Of a stretch of 49,148 nucleotides of DNA, positions 28,011 to 38,439 are shown one piece after another. Source of the stretch: Dehalococcoidia bacterium (GTDB taxonomy: Bacteria; Chloroflexota; Dehalococcoidia; E44-bin15); NCBI GenBank assembly GCA_035528575.1, contig DATKYK010000033.1, positions 1-49,148 of the forward strand, written 5' to 3'. How positions within the stretch are numbered: position 1 is the first letter of the stretch; each line of letters starts with the position of its first letter. Under the pieces are notes generated by a model. The model had not been told where the DNA came from, ran no database searches, and worked only from the letters and a program-made list of their open reading frames with translations. The position numbers were made by a program, and so were the translations under genes.

Positions 28011-28468
28011 AGACCTATAGCACAAAATTATCAGATATCACGCACCAGTGGCATGTTTTCGATGCCACAGGAAAGACCCTGGGGCGACTGGCATCAGAGG
28101 TGGCCACTCTGCTCCAGGGCAAACATAAACCAATATATGCCCCTCACCTCAATACCGGCGACTTCGTCATCGTGGTAAATGCGGCCAAGGTCAGGGTGAC
28201 CGGTAAAAAAGCACAGCAGAAGCTCTATTACCGTCATTCCAATTATCCAGGCGGGCTTAGAAGCACCACCTTTGCCCATATGATAGAGACGCACCCCACC
28301 CGGGTAATCGAATCGGCCGTGAAGGGGATGATTCCCCACAATCGACTGGGACGTGATATGATGAAGAGGCTAAAGGTCTATCCGGGAGATGCACACCCCC
28401 ATCAAGCTCAGGTGGAGGGATCGAAGGTAAAGGACATTCAAGAGGAAATTACTAAAAAGGGGACGTAG
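28007..28468 (+). CDS. rplM: 50S ribosomal protein L13
   Basis: L13 is an early assembly protein. It is 153 residues: [45 protein letters not shown], then [18 protein letters not shown], and [31 protein letters not shown]. The start is GTG at 28007, overlapping the truA stop, with GGAGGGATAAA upstream. rpsI begins directly after its stop. Confidence 0.96.
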   Translation: MKTYSTKLSDITHQWHVFDATGKTLGRLASEVATLLQGKHKPIYAPHLNTGDFVIVVNAAKVRVTGKKAQQKLYYRHSNYPGGLRSTTFAHMIETHPTRVIESAVKGMIPHNRLGRDMMKRLKVYPGDAHPHQAQVEGSKVKDIQEEITKKGT

Positions 28469-28864
28469 TTGAACGATAAAGGCTACTTTTACGCTACGGG
28501 AAGAAGGAAAAATGCAGTGGCTCGGGTGAGGCTGTTTTTCGGAGCGGGTGCCATCGTGGTAAATGGCCAGCCGTATGAGAAGATATTGCTTTCGGAGAGG
28601 TTTAGGAAAGCGATCCTGGAGCCGCTTTTGGTGACCGACAGCCTGGAAAGGTTCAGCGTTAGCGTTAAGGTGACCGGTGGTGGCTATGCCGGGCAGGCTG
28701 GAGCTATCCGGCACGGTATTGCTCGTGCCCTGGTGGTGGCTGATGAGAGCCTGCGTCCACTACTTCGCAGTTACGGACTGCTTACACGTGATGCTCGCGT
28801 CAAGGAACGAAAGAAACCTGGACTGGTCCGTGCCCGCAAAGCAAAGCAATACACCAAGCGATAA
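28469..28864 (+). CDS. rpsI: 30S ribosomal protein S9
   Basis: S9 is in the 30S head; its C-terminal Arg reaches the P-site tRNA anticodon. The 131 residues include YFYATGRRKNAVARVRLF, VKVTGGGYAGQAGAIRHGIARAL and the tail VKERKKPGLVRARKAKQYTKR, which ends in the expected Lys-Arg. The start is TTG at 28469, immediately after the rplM stop. It closes the plus-strand run. Only 4 bases separate its stop from the convergent acyl-CoA dehydrogenase, with no terminator between. Confidence 0.96.
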   Translation: MNDKGYFYATGRRKNAVARVRLFFGAGAIVVNGQPYEKILLSERFRKAILEPLLVTDSLERFSVSVKVTGGGYAGQAGAIRHGIARALVVADESLRPLLRSYGLLTRDARVKERKKPGLVRARKAKQYTKR

Positions 28865-28868
28865 TATC

Positions 28869-30068
28869 TCAGACGCTCCTGGGAAGCCCCAGTCCCCTCT
28901 CTGCAATGATGTTACGCAGGATCTCCGAGGTACCCGCAGCAATAAGCATGCCAGTTGAGTTCATATACATATCTGGCATCATGCCTCCAAGGGGAGCCCA
29001 TTTTGAGCCTATCCACAGCTGCCCATAGAGTCCCATTATCTGAGTTCCCACATTGGTAATCCGCTGAAGTGTTTCAGAGGCGAACACCTTAATCACAGGA
29101 GCTTCATAACCGGGTAACTCCCCTTTTATTTGTTGGCAAACGATGCTATAGCTAATCACGCGGGCAATCTCGACCTCAATGGCCAGCTCCGCGAGTTCCT
29201 GCCTTATTAAGGGGTCTTTCCCCAGGGGCTGCCCGTTAACCTTGATTTCCCTGGCAAAGCTCACCAGTTCCTCGATGAGCCGCCGGGCGACACCAGCGAA
29301 CATAACGCCCATGGTCCTCTCGAAAGCCATGGCAATCATAGTATGATACCAGCCGCGATTCTCCTCACCTATCAAATTACTTTTGGGGACATGTACATCA
29401 TCAAAAAAGACCTCGTTAAAAAAGCTATGCCCGGCCATGTTTAAAAGGGGGCGCACTGTGATGCCCCGGGTCTTCATATCGACAAGGAGGAGGCTGATGC
29501 CGTGGTGCTTTTTAGAGGCATCGGGATCTGTCTTAACCAGCAGCCAGCCCCAATCGGCAATGTGAGCAGCGCTGGTCCATACCTTCTGCCCATTGATGAC
29601 GTACTCATCCCCCTGCAGTACAGCACGGCACATCACATTGGCCATGTCCGAGCCAGCGCCGGGCTCACTATACATGGTGCACCACCATTTCTCCCCGGCG
29701 GCCAGTGGCGGCAGGTGTTCATTCTTCTGTTCCTCGGTTCCCATAAGAAGCAGGGTGGGGCCAACCCAGGTTATCCCGCCGACGCCCATATCTATGCCGG
29801 GCAATAGGTGATAGGCTGCCTCCTCTTTAAATATCATGTGCTTAATTGGAGAGACCTCCAGTCCGCCGTATTCTTTGGGCCAGTTCATGGCAAGCCATTT
29901 CTTTTCCCCCAGCCTCCTTGCTACCTGCCTGGTTAATTCAAAGTTCTGGGGATCAAACTCGGTCTCCAGATCTCCCCAATATCCTGATGGCAATGGAAGT
30001 TCCTGCTTGATAAAATGTTGCACCTCACGGCGAAATGCTTCTTCCTCTGGGGTAAATCTAAAATCCAC
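28869..30068 (-). CDS. Acyl-CoA dehydrogenase family protein
   Basis: A 399-residue FAD flavoprotein of the acyl-CoA dehydrogenase fold, cytoplasmic. The N-terminal helical domain begins DFRFTPEEEAFRREV; the middle beta-domain has CTMYSEPGAGSDMANV and YVINGQKVWTSAAHIADW; the C-terminal domain has the FAD-binding QIMGLYGQ and ends GTSEILRNIIAERGLGLPR. The position of the usual catalytic Glu (YEGT) is Ala here (IAAGT), and the isovaleryl-type alternative near FERTMG is Thr. It may use another base, act on an unusual acyl-CoA, or pair with a second subunit. The substrate is not predictable. It stands alone, 45 bases downstream of the isomerase gene. Confidence 0.9.
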   Translation of the reverse strand: MDFRFTPEEEAFRREVQHFIKQELPLPSGYWGDLETEFDPQNFELTRQVARRLGEKKWLAMNWPKEYGGLEVSPIKHMIFKEEAAYHLLPGIDMGVGGITWVGPTLLLMGTEEQKNEHLPPLAAGEKWWCTMYSEPGAGSDMANVMCRAVLQGDEYVINGQKVWTSAAHIADWGWLLVKTDPDASKKHHGISLLLVDMKTRGITVRPLLNMAGHSFFNEVFFDDVHVPKSNLIGEENRGWYHTMIAMAFERTMGVMFAGVARRLIEELVSFAREIKVNGQPLGKDPLIRQELAELAIEVEIARVISYSIVCQQIKGELPGYEAPVIKVFASETLQRITNVGTQIMGLYGQLWIGSKWAPLGGMMPDMYMNSTGMLIAAGTSEILRNIIAERGLGLPRSV

Positions 30069-30113
30069 AGCGGCACACCTTCCTGCAGAAACGCTTTCTA
30101 ATCGAATTAATGA

Positions 30114-31184
30114 CTATATCTCGGCCCTCGCAAGTCGTCCCTTAATGTAATCGATGGCAGCCACTGGGGAGGGATCAACCCCATTAAGTAGTGCCAAGTA
30201 GTAGCTTACGTAGTCGCCAAGCAGCACCGCGCTCATCATCTGGCTCAGTGGGCTCTCCCCTTTAGTCTCCACCACTTCATGGTCGACCCCGGCATCGTTG
30301 AGGAGATCAGCGGTGACCTCATAGCGGATTAGGATGCGGGGGTGAAATAGGGCAGAGCGCAGCATTATCACGAAGGCCTTCTGATTAATCCATGCGGGAT
30401 ATCTATAGCCGACTATAGCATTGTGGTTCAGCTCAGGAAAGTATTCAGCGAAAGCCCATACCTTGCTGCATTCGTTTAACTGGGTCTTCCAGCGAAAGGC
30501 TACCTTAGAGAGGATACCTGCCCCATAGATAGTCACCAAACGCCCCGAGAGCCTGACAGCTAGCTGCTTGGCACGGTTCGCCTCGAGCGGGATGCTCCTA
30601 TCAAGATTTAGTGCCAGCTCCTCTAGAACCCTTACAGTTTCATCTACATCGTGCGGCTCGATAGTGATAAGCCCCAGCTTCTTAAAAAAGGCCAGGAGCG
30701 AAAAGAAGCTGTAGCCGAAGGCAACGCGGGGCTCAGCTTTATAGTGGAAGGTAAATACAGGAATGCCCTTTTCTAAAGAGAGGGTCTTTAATCTGCCTCC
30801 GGTTGTGATCGCCAACTTCTTGGCGTTTGTCTGCAGAGCTTGGGAAAAGGCAGATAGCGTCTCCTCGGTGTCACCGGAATAGCTGGAGGCTATGACTAGG
30901 GTCCGCTCATCTACTAATTGTGGTAGATTGTAGTCCCGATGCACCAGAACGGTAGCTTTACCCTGCTGAGTCATAGTCAGGGTGCGTACCAAGTCACCGC
31001 CAATAGCGGAGCCCCCCACTCCGATAATGATCACCTTGTCCACATCGGCGTAATCGGGGGGCAGCGGGAGGTCGATAGCGCCCTGCCATGCCTTGAGACA
31101 CTGCTGCGGCAGTTTGCCGATTCGCCCTATCATATTAGAGGGGTCGAATCTCTGATAGATTTCAGGCGCATCCAGGTTTGCCAT
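30114..31184 (-). CDS. Bifunctional phosphoglucose/phosphomannose isomerase
   Basis: A 356-residue SIS-domain isomerase that interconverts fructose-6-P with glucose-6-P and mannose-6-P. Recognisable are VIIIGVGGSAIGGDLVRTL near residue 50, the phosphate-binding SSYSGDTEETLSAF near 96, ITTGGRL near 122 and the C-terminal ELNHNAIVGY with the conserved Glu and His. The short length and absence of classic PGI signatures fit the PGI/PMI subfamily of archaea, Chloroflexota and relatives. It is 3 bases downstream of the phosphohexomutase gene, which would take the product on to hexose-1-P for nucleotide-sugar synthesis. Confidence 0.9.
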   Translation of the reverse strand: MANLDAPEIYQRFDPSNMIGRIGKLPQQCLKAWQGAIDLPLPPDYADVDKVIIIGVGGSAIGGDLVRTLTMTQQGKATVLVHRDYNLPQLVDERTLVIASSYSGDTEETLSAFSQALQTNAKKLAITTGGRLKTLSLEKGIPVFTFHYKAEPRVAFGYSFFSLLAFFKKLGLITIEPHDVDETVRVLEELALNLDRSIPLEANRAKQLAVRLSGRLVTIYGAGILSKVAFRWKTQLNECSKVWAFAEYFPELNHNAIVGYRYPAWINQKAFVIMLRSALFHPRILIRYEVTADLLNDAGVDHEVVETKGESPLSQMMSAVLLGDYVSYYLALLNGVDPSPVAAIDYIKGRLARAEI

Positions 31185-31187
31185 AAC

Positions 31188-32612
31188 CTAAACCCCAGCC
31201 ATCTTTTTTCCCAAAGCGATGAGGCCCTTGACCCGTGCTGTGCTATCGCTCTCGGCATAGATTCGCAGAATAGGCTCGGTTCCTGAAAAGCGGATAAGCA
31301 GCCAGGTGCAATCTGCCAGCAGGAAACGAAAGCCGTCGTCGGTCTCGATTCCGGTGACCGCGATGTTATCGATATGGCTAGGCCTGCTCCTTAAGAGGCG
31401 ACGGGTGATTGACTCCCGTTCACCAGCAGGGAATTCGATGTCAGTACGCTCGAAGTAGTGGGGGCCAACCTTGCTAAAGAGGTATTCTACCAGTTGAGAG
31501 GGGCTCTTTTTCTCCCTGACCATCAGGTCCAGAAAGAGCAGGCCAGAGAGTATGCCATCGCGCTCTGGCATATTGCCACGAAAGGCAAAACCGCCGCTTT
31601 CCTCACCACCGATCAGCGCATCCTCGGCAAGCATCTTTGGGGCCACGTACTTAAAACCCACGGGGGTTTCATAGACTGGCACCCTATAAAGATCCCCCAG
31701 TCTATAGAGCATGCTGGTCGATGTTATCGTCTTGATGATTGCGCCACGCCTGTCGCAAACCTCGAGAAGATAGAGAGCAAGCAGGGCAAATACCTGAAGG
31801 GGGGTGAGAAATACCCCTCGCTCATCTATGATGCCGATGCGATCGGCATCGCCATCGGTGGCCAGGCCCGCGCTGGCCCCTTCTCCCTTCACCCTGGCGG
31901 AAAGCTCCCCCAGGTTTGATGCTATGGGCTCGGGCTGGAGGCCAGGGAATAACGGATTTCGCTCGCCGTGTATCTCGATAACCTCCGTAATGCCTCCGCT
32001 CAGAATGCGACGGAAGTATCCAATCCCCGCCCCATACATCGAATCCACCATCACCCTCAGTCCGCTGTTGCGCAGTCTCTCCAGGTCAACCAACTCCCCG
32101 ATATGATTAAAATAGGGAGTGGTGGGGTCGATCCTGGTCACCATTTCATTACTAATTGCCTGCTCCAACGGCATCCGCTTAACCACATCGCCAGCCTGGA
32201 TCCGGGATATATGCCTCTCTAACTCGGCGATAACCTCCGGAGAGGCACTGCAGGCGCTATCCACCTTGTACTTAAAGCCGTTCCAGGATGCTCCGTTGTG
32301 ACTGGCAGTGATTACGATGGCACCGCCAGCTTTTTTCACCAGGATGGAGTAGCTAATTACCGGGGTGGGGGCAGCGTCTTGGCAAAGGTAAACCCTGATA
32401 CCATTGGCGGCAACGACCTCTGAGGCAGCAGCAGCGAAGTCCTCGGAGGCAAACCTGGTATCATAGCCCACGACCAGGCCATAACGGGCGAGCCCCGCAC
32501 CATTAAGGTAATCGGCAACGCCCTGTGCACATACTCTCACGTTTTCAAATGTGAAATCATCGGCGATGATCCCCCGCCAACCATCGGTTCCAAATATAAT
32601 GGGTGTGGCCAA
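31188..32612 (-). CDS. Phosphoglucomutase/phosphomannomutase (alpha-D-phosphohexomutase)
   Basis: A 474-residue phosphohexomutase that moves phosphate between C6 and C1 of glucose or mannose. The four-domain pattern is complete: FGTDGWRGIIADDF at the N-terminus, phosphoserine loop TASHNG near residue 101, Mg site DGDADRIGIID near 245, sugar loop GGEESGGFAF near 331 and phosphate-binding RFSGTEPILRIY near 442. The phosphoserine loop usually reads TASHNP; the Gly here is a small oddity. ATG or equivalent at 32612. It is flanked by the PGI/PMI gene and, upstream, by a gmd remnant and an NDP-sugar pyrophosphorylase. Confidence 0.93.
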   Translation of the reverse strand: MATPIIFGTDGWRGIIADDFTFENVRVCAQGVADYLNGAGLARYGLVVGYDTRFASEDFAAAASEVVAANGIRVYLCQDAAPTPVISYSILVKKAGGAIVITASHNGASWNGFKYKVDSACSASPEVIAELERHISRIQAGDVVKRMPLEQAISNEMVTRIDPTTPYFNHIGELVDLERLRNSGLRVMVDSMYGAGIGYFRRILSGGITEVIEIHGERNPLFPGLQPEPIASNLGELSARVKGEGASAGLATDGDADRIGIIDERGVFLTPLQVFALLALYLLEVCDRRGAIIKTITSTSMLYRLGDLYRVPVYETPVGFKYVAPKMLAEDALIGGEESGGFAFRGNMPERDGILSGLLFLDLMVREKKSPSQLVEYLFSKVGPHYFERTDIEFPAGERESITRRLLRSRPSHIDNIAVTGIETDDGFRFLLADCTWLLIRFSGTEPILRIYAESDSTARVKGLIALGKKMAGV

Positions 32613-32613
32613 C

Positions 32614-32838
32614 TTAAACCCTTTCTCGCCAGTAGTCCAAGAGATCCTTTAGTGTCTTTTCGAAGGGGATTTGAGGCTGCCACCCGGTTAAGTTACGGAA
32701 CTTGGTGGCATCGCAGACAAGTACCTTCGCATCGTAGGGTCGAAGCCGAGCTGTATGTATCCTGACCTCGATGCCGGCATCAGTCATGCCAAGGAGCATA
32801 CCGAGCATCTCCCTCACCTCCCTGTCAGCTCTTGGCAA
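32614..32838 (-). pseudogene. C-terminal remnant of a GDP-mannose 4,6-dehydratase-type protein
   Basis: A 74-codon frame matching only the C-terminal end of Gmd/Rmd short-chain dehydratases: VREMLGMLLGM, IEVRIHTARLRPYDAKVLVCDATKF and the family ending TGWQPQIPFEKTLKDLLDYWRERV. The whole Rossmann domain (about 240 residues with GxxGxxG and YxxxK) is missing. The frame starts inside the last codons of the upstream NDP-sugar pyrophosphorylase gene. A run AGGGAGGTGAGG stands before an internal ATG at 32805, so a peptide of about 63 residues could still be made. I read it as the scar of a deletion that fused the two genes. A functional mini-protein is less likely. Confidence 0.7.
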
Positions 32839-33929
32839 GAATGCTTTTCCTCAGGCCAAACCTTGGTCCCCGGAAGCAATCTCTTATCGCTACCCACGAT
32901 CACATTACTACCCAAAACACAACCCTCCATAACCTCGGTTCGTTCTCCAATAGCTACACTTTCCGCTATCACACAATTCTTGAGCGATACCCTCTGTCCA
33001 AGTTGAGCGTTCTGCCAAACTACTGACCCCTCAATAAGGCTGTTTTCCCCAATTCTGCAATCTTGCCCGATGACTGAGGGTCCCTTTACCCGCGCCCCGG
33101 AACCAATAACGCAGTTTCTACCAATTACCACCGGCCCTTCAAGCTCAGCTCGAGGCTGTATGTCACAGCCTTCCTCAACCCATATCCCATTGCCAGATTG
33201 CTCCCCAGGGAATCTCCGGATAACCTGTCCCTTGAGCAGGTCATGGTGAAGCTTCAGATATTTCTCGGGGGTGCCGATGTCGATCCAATAATCACTGGAG
33301 TGGTAGCCGTACAATGGATCGCCGTGCTCCAAGAGCAGGGGAAAGAGACCTTGCTCGAAGCTGAAGATCGATCCTTCCGGGATGTCGCTTAGCACTTCAG
33401 GCTCAAGAATGTAAGCACCGGCGTTTATCATATTGGTGGTCACCTCATTCCGGCGCGGTTTTTCCAGGAAACGCCGCACCCTGCCCTCATCATTGGTCTC
33501 CACTACTCCATAGATGGTAGGGTCCTCTACGGGCGTTAGGGCGATTGTAGCCTTTGATCCCCGCTTTCGGTGAAACTCCATCATCGCGGTGAGGTCGATG
33601 TCGGTGAATATATCGCCGTTAAAAACAAAGAAGGTTTCATCGATATGCTCATCGACATTCTTAACTGCTCCCGCTGTGCCCAGTGGGGAATCCTCCAATG
33701 CATAGCTTAGCTTTATGCCAAAGTTGCTGCCATCGCCAAAGTGGCGCCGGGTACGATTGTGAAGGTAACATAGTGTCAGTATAATGTCATCGATGCCATG
33801 CCGCTTCAGGTACTCGATCATGTGCTCCAGGAATGGCCTGTTCGCAATAGGCACCATAGACTTAGGGGTATTTAAGGTAAGGGGACGAAGCCTTGTCCCC
33901 TCACCACCGACCAAGATCACCGCCTTCAC
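32814..33929 (-). CDS. NDP-sugar pyrophosphorylase with left-handed beta-helix domain (GMP/GDP-mannose type)
   Basis: A roughly 371-residue nucleotidyltransferase that would make an NDP-sugar (probably GDP-mannose or dTDP/UDP-glucose) from NTP and sugar-1-P. The N-terminal GT-A domain has MKAVILVGGEGTRLRPLT, FNGDIFTDIDL and YWIDIGTPEKYLKLH. The C-terminal half is a hexapeptide-repeat beta-helix (VVIGRNCVIGSGARV, SVIGQDCRIGENSLI, CVIAESVAIGERTEV). I chose GTG at 33929 with AAGGGTGAAAAT upstream; GTG at 33950 adds seven residues. The C-terminus ends in sequence unlike the family and overlaps the gmd remnant, so a few residues may have been lost there. Confidence 0.88.
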   Translation of the reverse strand: MKAVILVGGEGTRLRPLTLNTPKSMVPIANRPFLEHMIEYLKRHGIDDIILTLCYLHNRTRRHFGDGSNFGIKLSYALEDSPLGTAGAVKNVDEHIDETFFVFNGDIFTDIDLTAMMEFHRKRGSKATIALTPVEDPTIYGVVETNDEGRVRRFLEKPRRNEVTTNMINAGAYILEPEVLSDIPEGSIFSFEQGLFPLLLEHGDPLYGYHSSDYWIDIGTPEKYLKLHHDLLKGQVIRRFPGEQSGNGIWVEEGCDIQPRAELEGPVVIGRNCVIGSGARVKGPSVIGQDCRIGENSLIEGSVVWQNAQLGQRVSLKNCVIAESVAIGERTEVMEGCVLGSNVIVGSDKRLLPGTKVWPEEKHSCQELTGR

Positions 33930-33977
33930 ATTTTCACCCTTTTTCGCCACATACTACCAGGGTTTAGCATTATTCAT

Positions 33978-34006
33978 ACTTTAGCCATTTGTAGCGCCTG
34001 CGTCAA
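33978..34006 (-). promoter_or_regulatory. Sigma70-like promoter for the nucleotide-sugar genes
   Basis: On the minus strand TTGACG (34006-34001), a 17-base spacer, then TAAAGT (33983-33978). This is five of six at -35 and four of six at -10. It stands in the gap between metK and the NDP-sugar pyrophosphorylase, with the start codon about 40-50 bases downstream. No terminator for metK was seen in the same gap. Confidence 0.45.
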
Positions 34007-34019
34007 CGCTATGCTTTTC

Positions 34020-35228
34020 TTAATTAAGGCCGGCCTCAGCTTTGAGTATGGCCGCCTTATCGGTCTTCTCCCATGGGACATCTATATCGGTGCGACCAAA
34101 ATGACCATAGCTGGCGGTTTGCCTGTAGATTGGACGTCGTAACTTCATAGTCTCGATAATCGCACCAGGGCGAAGGTCGAAGTGCTTGTGGATCAGCTCA
34201 ACGATAACATCATCGGGGACCCTGCCGCTACAGAATGTCTCTATAGAGATGGAAAGGGGACGAGCCACTCCGATGGCATATGAGACCTGGAGTTCGAGGC
34301 GATCCGCTAGCCCCGCTGCTACCAGGTTCTTAGCCACATACCTGGCCGCATATGCCGCGGAGCGGTCCACCTTGGTAGGGTCCTTTCCCGAGAAGCTTCC
34401 GCCTCCATGTCTGGCGATGCCGCCATATGTATCAACCAGTATCTTGCGCCCAGTGAGGCCGGTATCTCCCATTGGTCCTCCAGTGACAAAGCGCCCCGTT
34501 GCATTGACATAATATTTGGTTCTTTCATTTAGTAGAGAAGCGGGGATCACGGCCTTGATCACCTGCTCAATAACATCGTGCTCAATGACATCGTGGCTGA
34601 TGGCAGGGTCATGCTGGGCGCCGATAACCACGCTATCGACTCGCTGGGGAACACCCCTGGAGTACTCCACCGTCACCTGCGACTTGCCATCGGGGCGCAG
34701 ATAACGCAGTGTGCCATCCTTTCTTACCTGGGCCAGTCTCTTGCATAACTTATGGGCTAGGGAAATGGTAAGGGGCATGAGCTCAGGGGTCTCGTTGCAG
34801 GCAAAGCCCACCATCATCCCCTGGTCACCAGCACCCAGGGTCTCTCTCTCGTTATTATCCTCACCGCTCCTTACCTCAAGCGATTTATCCACCCCCATAG
34901 CGATGTCCTTCGACTGCTCCTTGATGGAGACCATAACCCCGCAGGTCTCGCAGTCAAATCCGTACTTGGCACGGGTGTAGCCCACGTCTCGCAATACCTT
35001 GCGCACGATGTCCGGTATTTCTACATAGCAATCGGTGGTAATCTCCCCCATAACAAATACAAGCCCGGTTGTTGCTGCGGTCTCGCAGGCAACCCTAGCC
35101 ATAGGGTCACGTGCCAGAATGGTATCGAGGACGGCATCGGAGATTATGTCGCAGAGCTTATCAGGGTGGCCTTCGGTAACCGACTCGGAGGTAAGAAATA
35201 GCGAGGGTGCGCTCATAAAAGTTGTCAT
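34020..35228 (-). CDS. metK: S-adenosylmethionine synthetase
   Basis: MetK makes SAM from methionine and ATP. The 402-residue protein has [23 protein letters not shown] at the N-terminus, [22 protein letters not shown] near residue 133, and the phosphate-binding [23 protein letters not shown] near 275. The C-terminal [10 protein letters not shown] is short and normal. ATG at 35228 with GGAAGGAGAAAAAG upstream. It follows ahcY by 18 bases, so SAM synthesis and SAH recycling are in one operon. No SAM riboswitch is visible in the gap. Confidence 0.97.
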   Translation of the reverse strand: MTTFMSAPSLFLTSESVTEGHPDKLCDIISDAVLDTILARDPMARVACETAATTGLVFVMGEITTDCYVEIPDIVRKVLRDVGYTRAKYGFDCETCGVMVSIKEQSKDIAMGVDKSLEVRSGEDNNERETLGAGDQGMMVGFACNETPELMPLTISLAHKLCKRLAQVRKDGTLRYLRPDGKSQVTVEYSRGVPQRVDSVVIGAQHDPAISHDVIEHDVIEQVIKAVIPASLLNERTKYYVNATGRFVTGGPMGDTGLTGRKILVDTYGGIARHGGGSFSGKDPTKVDRSAAYAARYVAKNLVAAGLADRLELQVSYAIGVARPLSISIETFCSGRVPDDVIVELIHKHFDLRPGAIIETMKLRRPIYRQTASYGHFGRTDIDVPWEKTDKAAILKAEAGLN

Positions 35229-35246
35229 CTTTTTCTCCTTCCCTTT

Positions 35247-37417
<2,171 letters not shown>

Positions 37418-37473
37418 CCGGTTATCTCCCTCACTCCGCCTTCGCCTCCGCTTTTGTATTCTCGGTATTTATA

Positions 37474-38022
37474 TCAACTATCATTTATCGTCGAATCCAG
37501 CCATTGGATCACCTGCTCCAGAACCTTCCGATGATTCGTCCTGGTCACCGTTATGATAACCACGTTGGGGTTTTGCCTAATCTGGTTGGCCCAGGGATGG
37601 GAAGAAAGCATGATGGTACCCAGCACCCTCTTATCGCTATTTACCGACTCCAGCACAGCTTCCTTGAAATCGGGTGAGAAAAGCTCCATCTTCCCGATCT
37701 CGTCGATCACTACCACATCGCACTCACGAGCTGCCTCCCTTAGTGCAGCGACTCCCACCCTATCCAGTCCATCTATATCCACCCCGTACTTGCTAACCCG
37801 ATAGGGACTCTTGATACCTGTATGGGCCAGGATGGCGCTCTCCCCATCTAGGGTAACGAGCCTGAAGCCCTGCCTCGCCCTGCTCTCCCTTATCTCCTCG
37901 GTGAAAAATCCCCCCGCTTTTATGTGAGTCCTATCCAGAGCTTGCTTAATAATTGTGGTCTTGCCCACCCCGGGGCCGCCGGTTAGGAGACAGGCTGTCC
38001 TCTCGATATTACTCTTCTTCAT
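37474..38022 (-). CDS. THEP1-type nucleoside-triphosphatase
   Basis: A 182-residue P-loop NTPase of the THEP1 family. Walker A is LTGGPGVGKTTII near residue 13, a conserved AGGFFTEEIRE near 36, and Walker B VVVIDEIGKMELFSP near 102. The THEP1 order, length and IDEIGKMEL motif are diagnostic. Family members hydrolyse NTPs to NDPs in vitro; the biological role is unclear. ATG at 38022 with GCGAGAAA upstream. It lies 56 bases upstream of the PfkB kinase and about 210 bases downstream of the Cys-rich protein gene; that gap holds no gene I can support. Confidence 0.9.
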   Translation of the reverse strand: MKKSNIERTACLLTGGPGVGKTTIIKQALDRTHIKAGGFFTEEIRESRARQGFRLVTLDGESAILAHTGIKSPYRVSKYGVDIDGLDRVGVAALREAARECDVVVIDEIGKMELFSPDFKEAVLESVNSDKRVLGTIMLSSHPWANQIRQNPNVVIITVTRTNHRKVLEQVIQWLDSTINDS

Positions 38023-38234
38023 TTTCTCGCGGGGCTTTTACTGTGCGACCCTCCTCCTCTTAATCATAGCGGCTCCTAGAAACTGGGATTAACGTTTTGA
38101 ATCTAAAATCTCCACTTCCTCGATCTCGGACGGGTTATCACGCTGGCTAATAGAATACTCCATGCAGGAATCTCACTCATCAAACATTGCCGGCGGTGTC
38201 CCGTGGCTAAAGCGGTAAACGGTCTCTGCCTTTG

Positions 38235-38435
38235 CTATGTCCTTTGACCGAAAATCTCCACAAATTTGGCGATGGAGCGGTCGCAGGTTCTTTCGACATC
38301 CGGAGGGAAGAGGCAGCCCGGTAGCTCGCCAAGATTTCTATGATAGCGGATGCAATCGCAACACTTCCCCTTGCGCTCGCAGGGCTCGTAGGTGCAGGTG
38401 CACCCCTCTCTGTTGGCATCGATACTGCACTCCAA
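38235..38435 (-). CDS. Small Cys-rich protein (DUF6485-like)
   Basis: A 66-residue protein with eight Cys packed into its first half: [19 protein letters not shown] followed by [14 protein letters not shown] and [11 protein letters not shown], then a short helical tail ([11 protein letters not shown]). The CxCxYxxCxRKGxCCxCxxYHR pattern matches a small conserved family I know as DUF6485, of unknown function, common in anaerobes. The Cys spacing suggests a zinc or iron-sulfur site. The start is TTG at 38435 with GAGGGATGAGAGG upstream. It begins 4 bases after the core MetE stop, so the two are almost certainly co-translated. Confidence 0.75.
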   Translation of the reverse strand: MECSIDANREGCTCTYEPCERKGKCCDCIRYHRNLGELPGCLFPPDVERTCDRSIAKFVEIFGQRT

Positions 38436-38439
38436 CCTC

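Noticed and set aside
34001-34019. Possible SAM or SAH riboswitch near metK/ahcY
   Set aside because: The gaps beside metK and ahcY are 69, 18 and 0 bases and contain no recognisable aptamer core.
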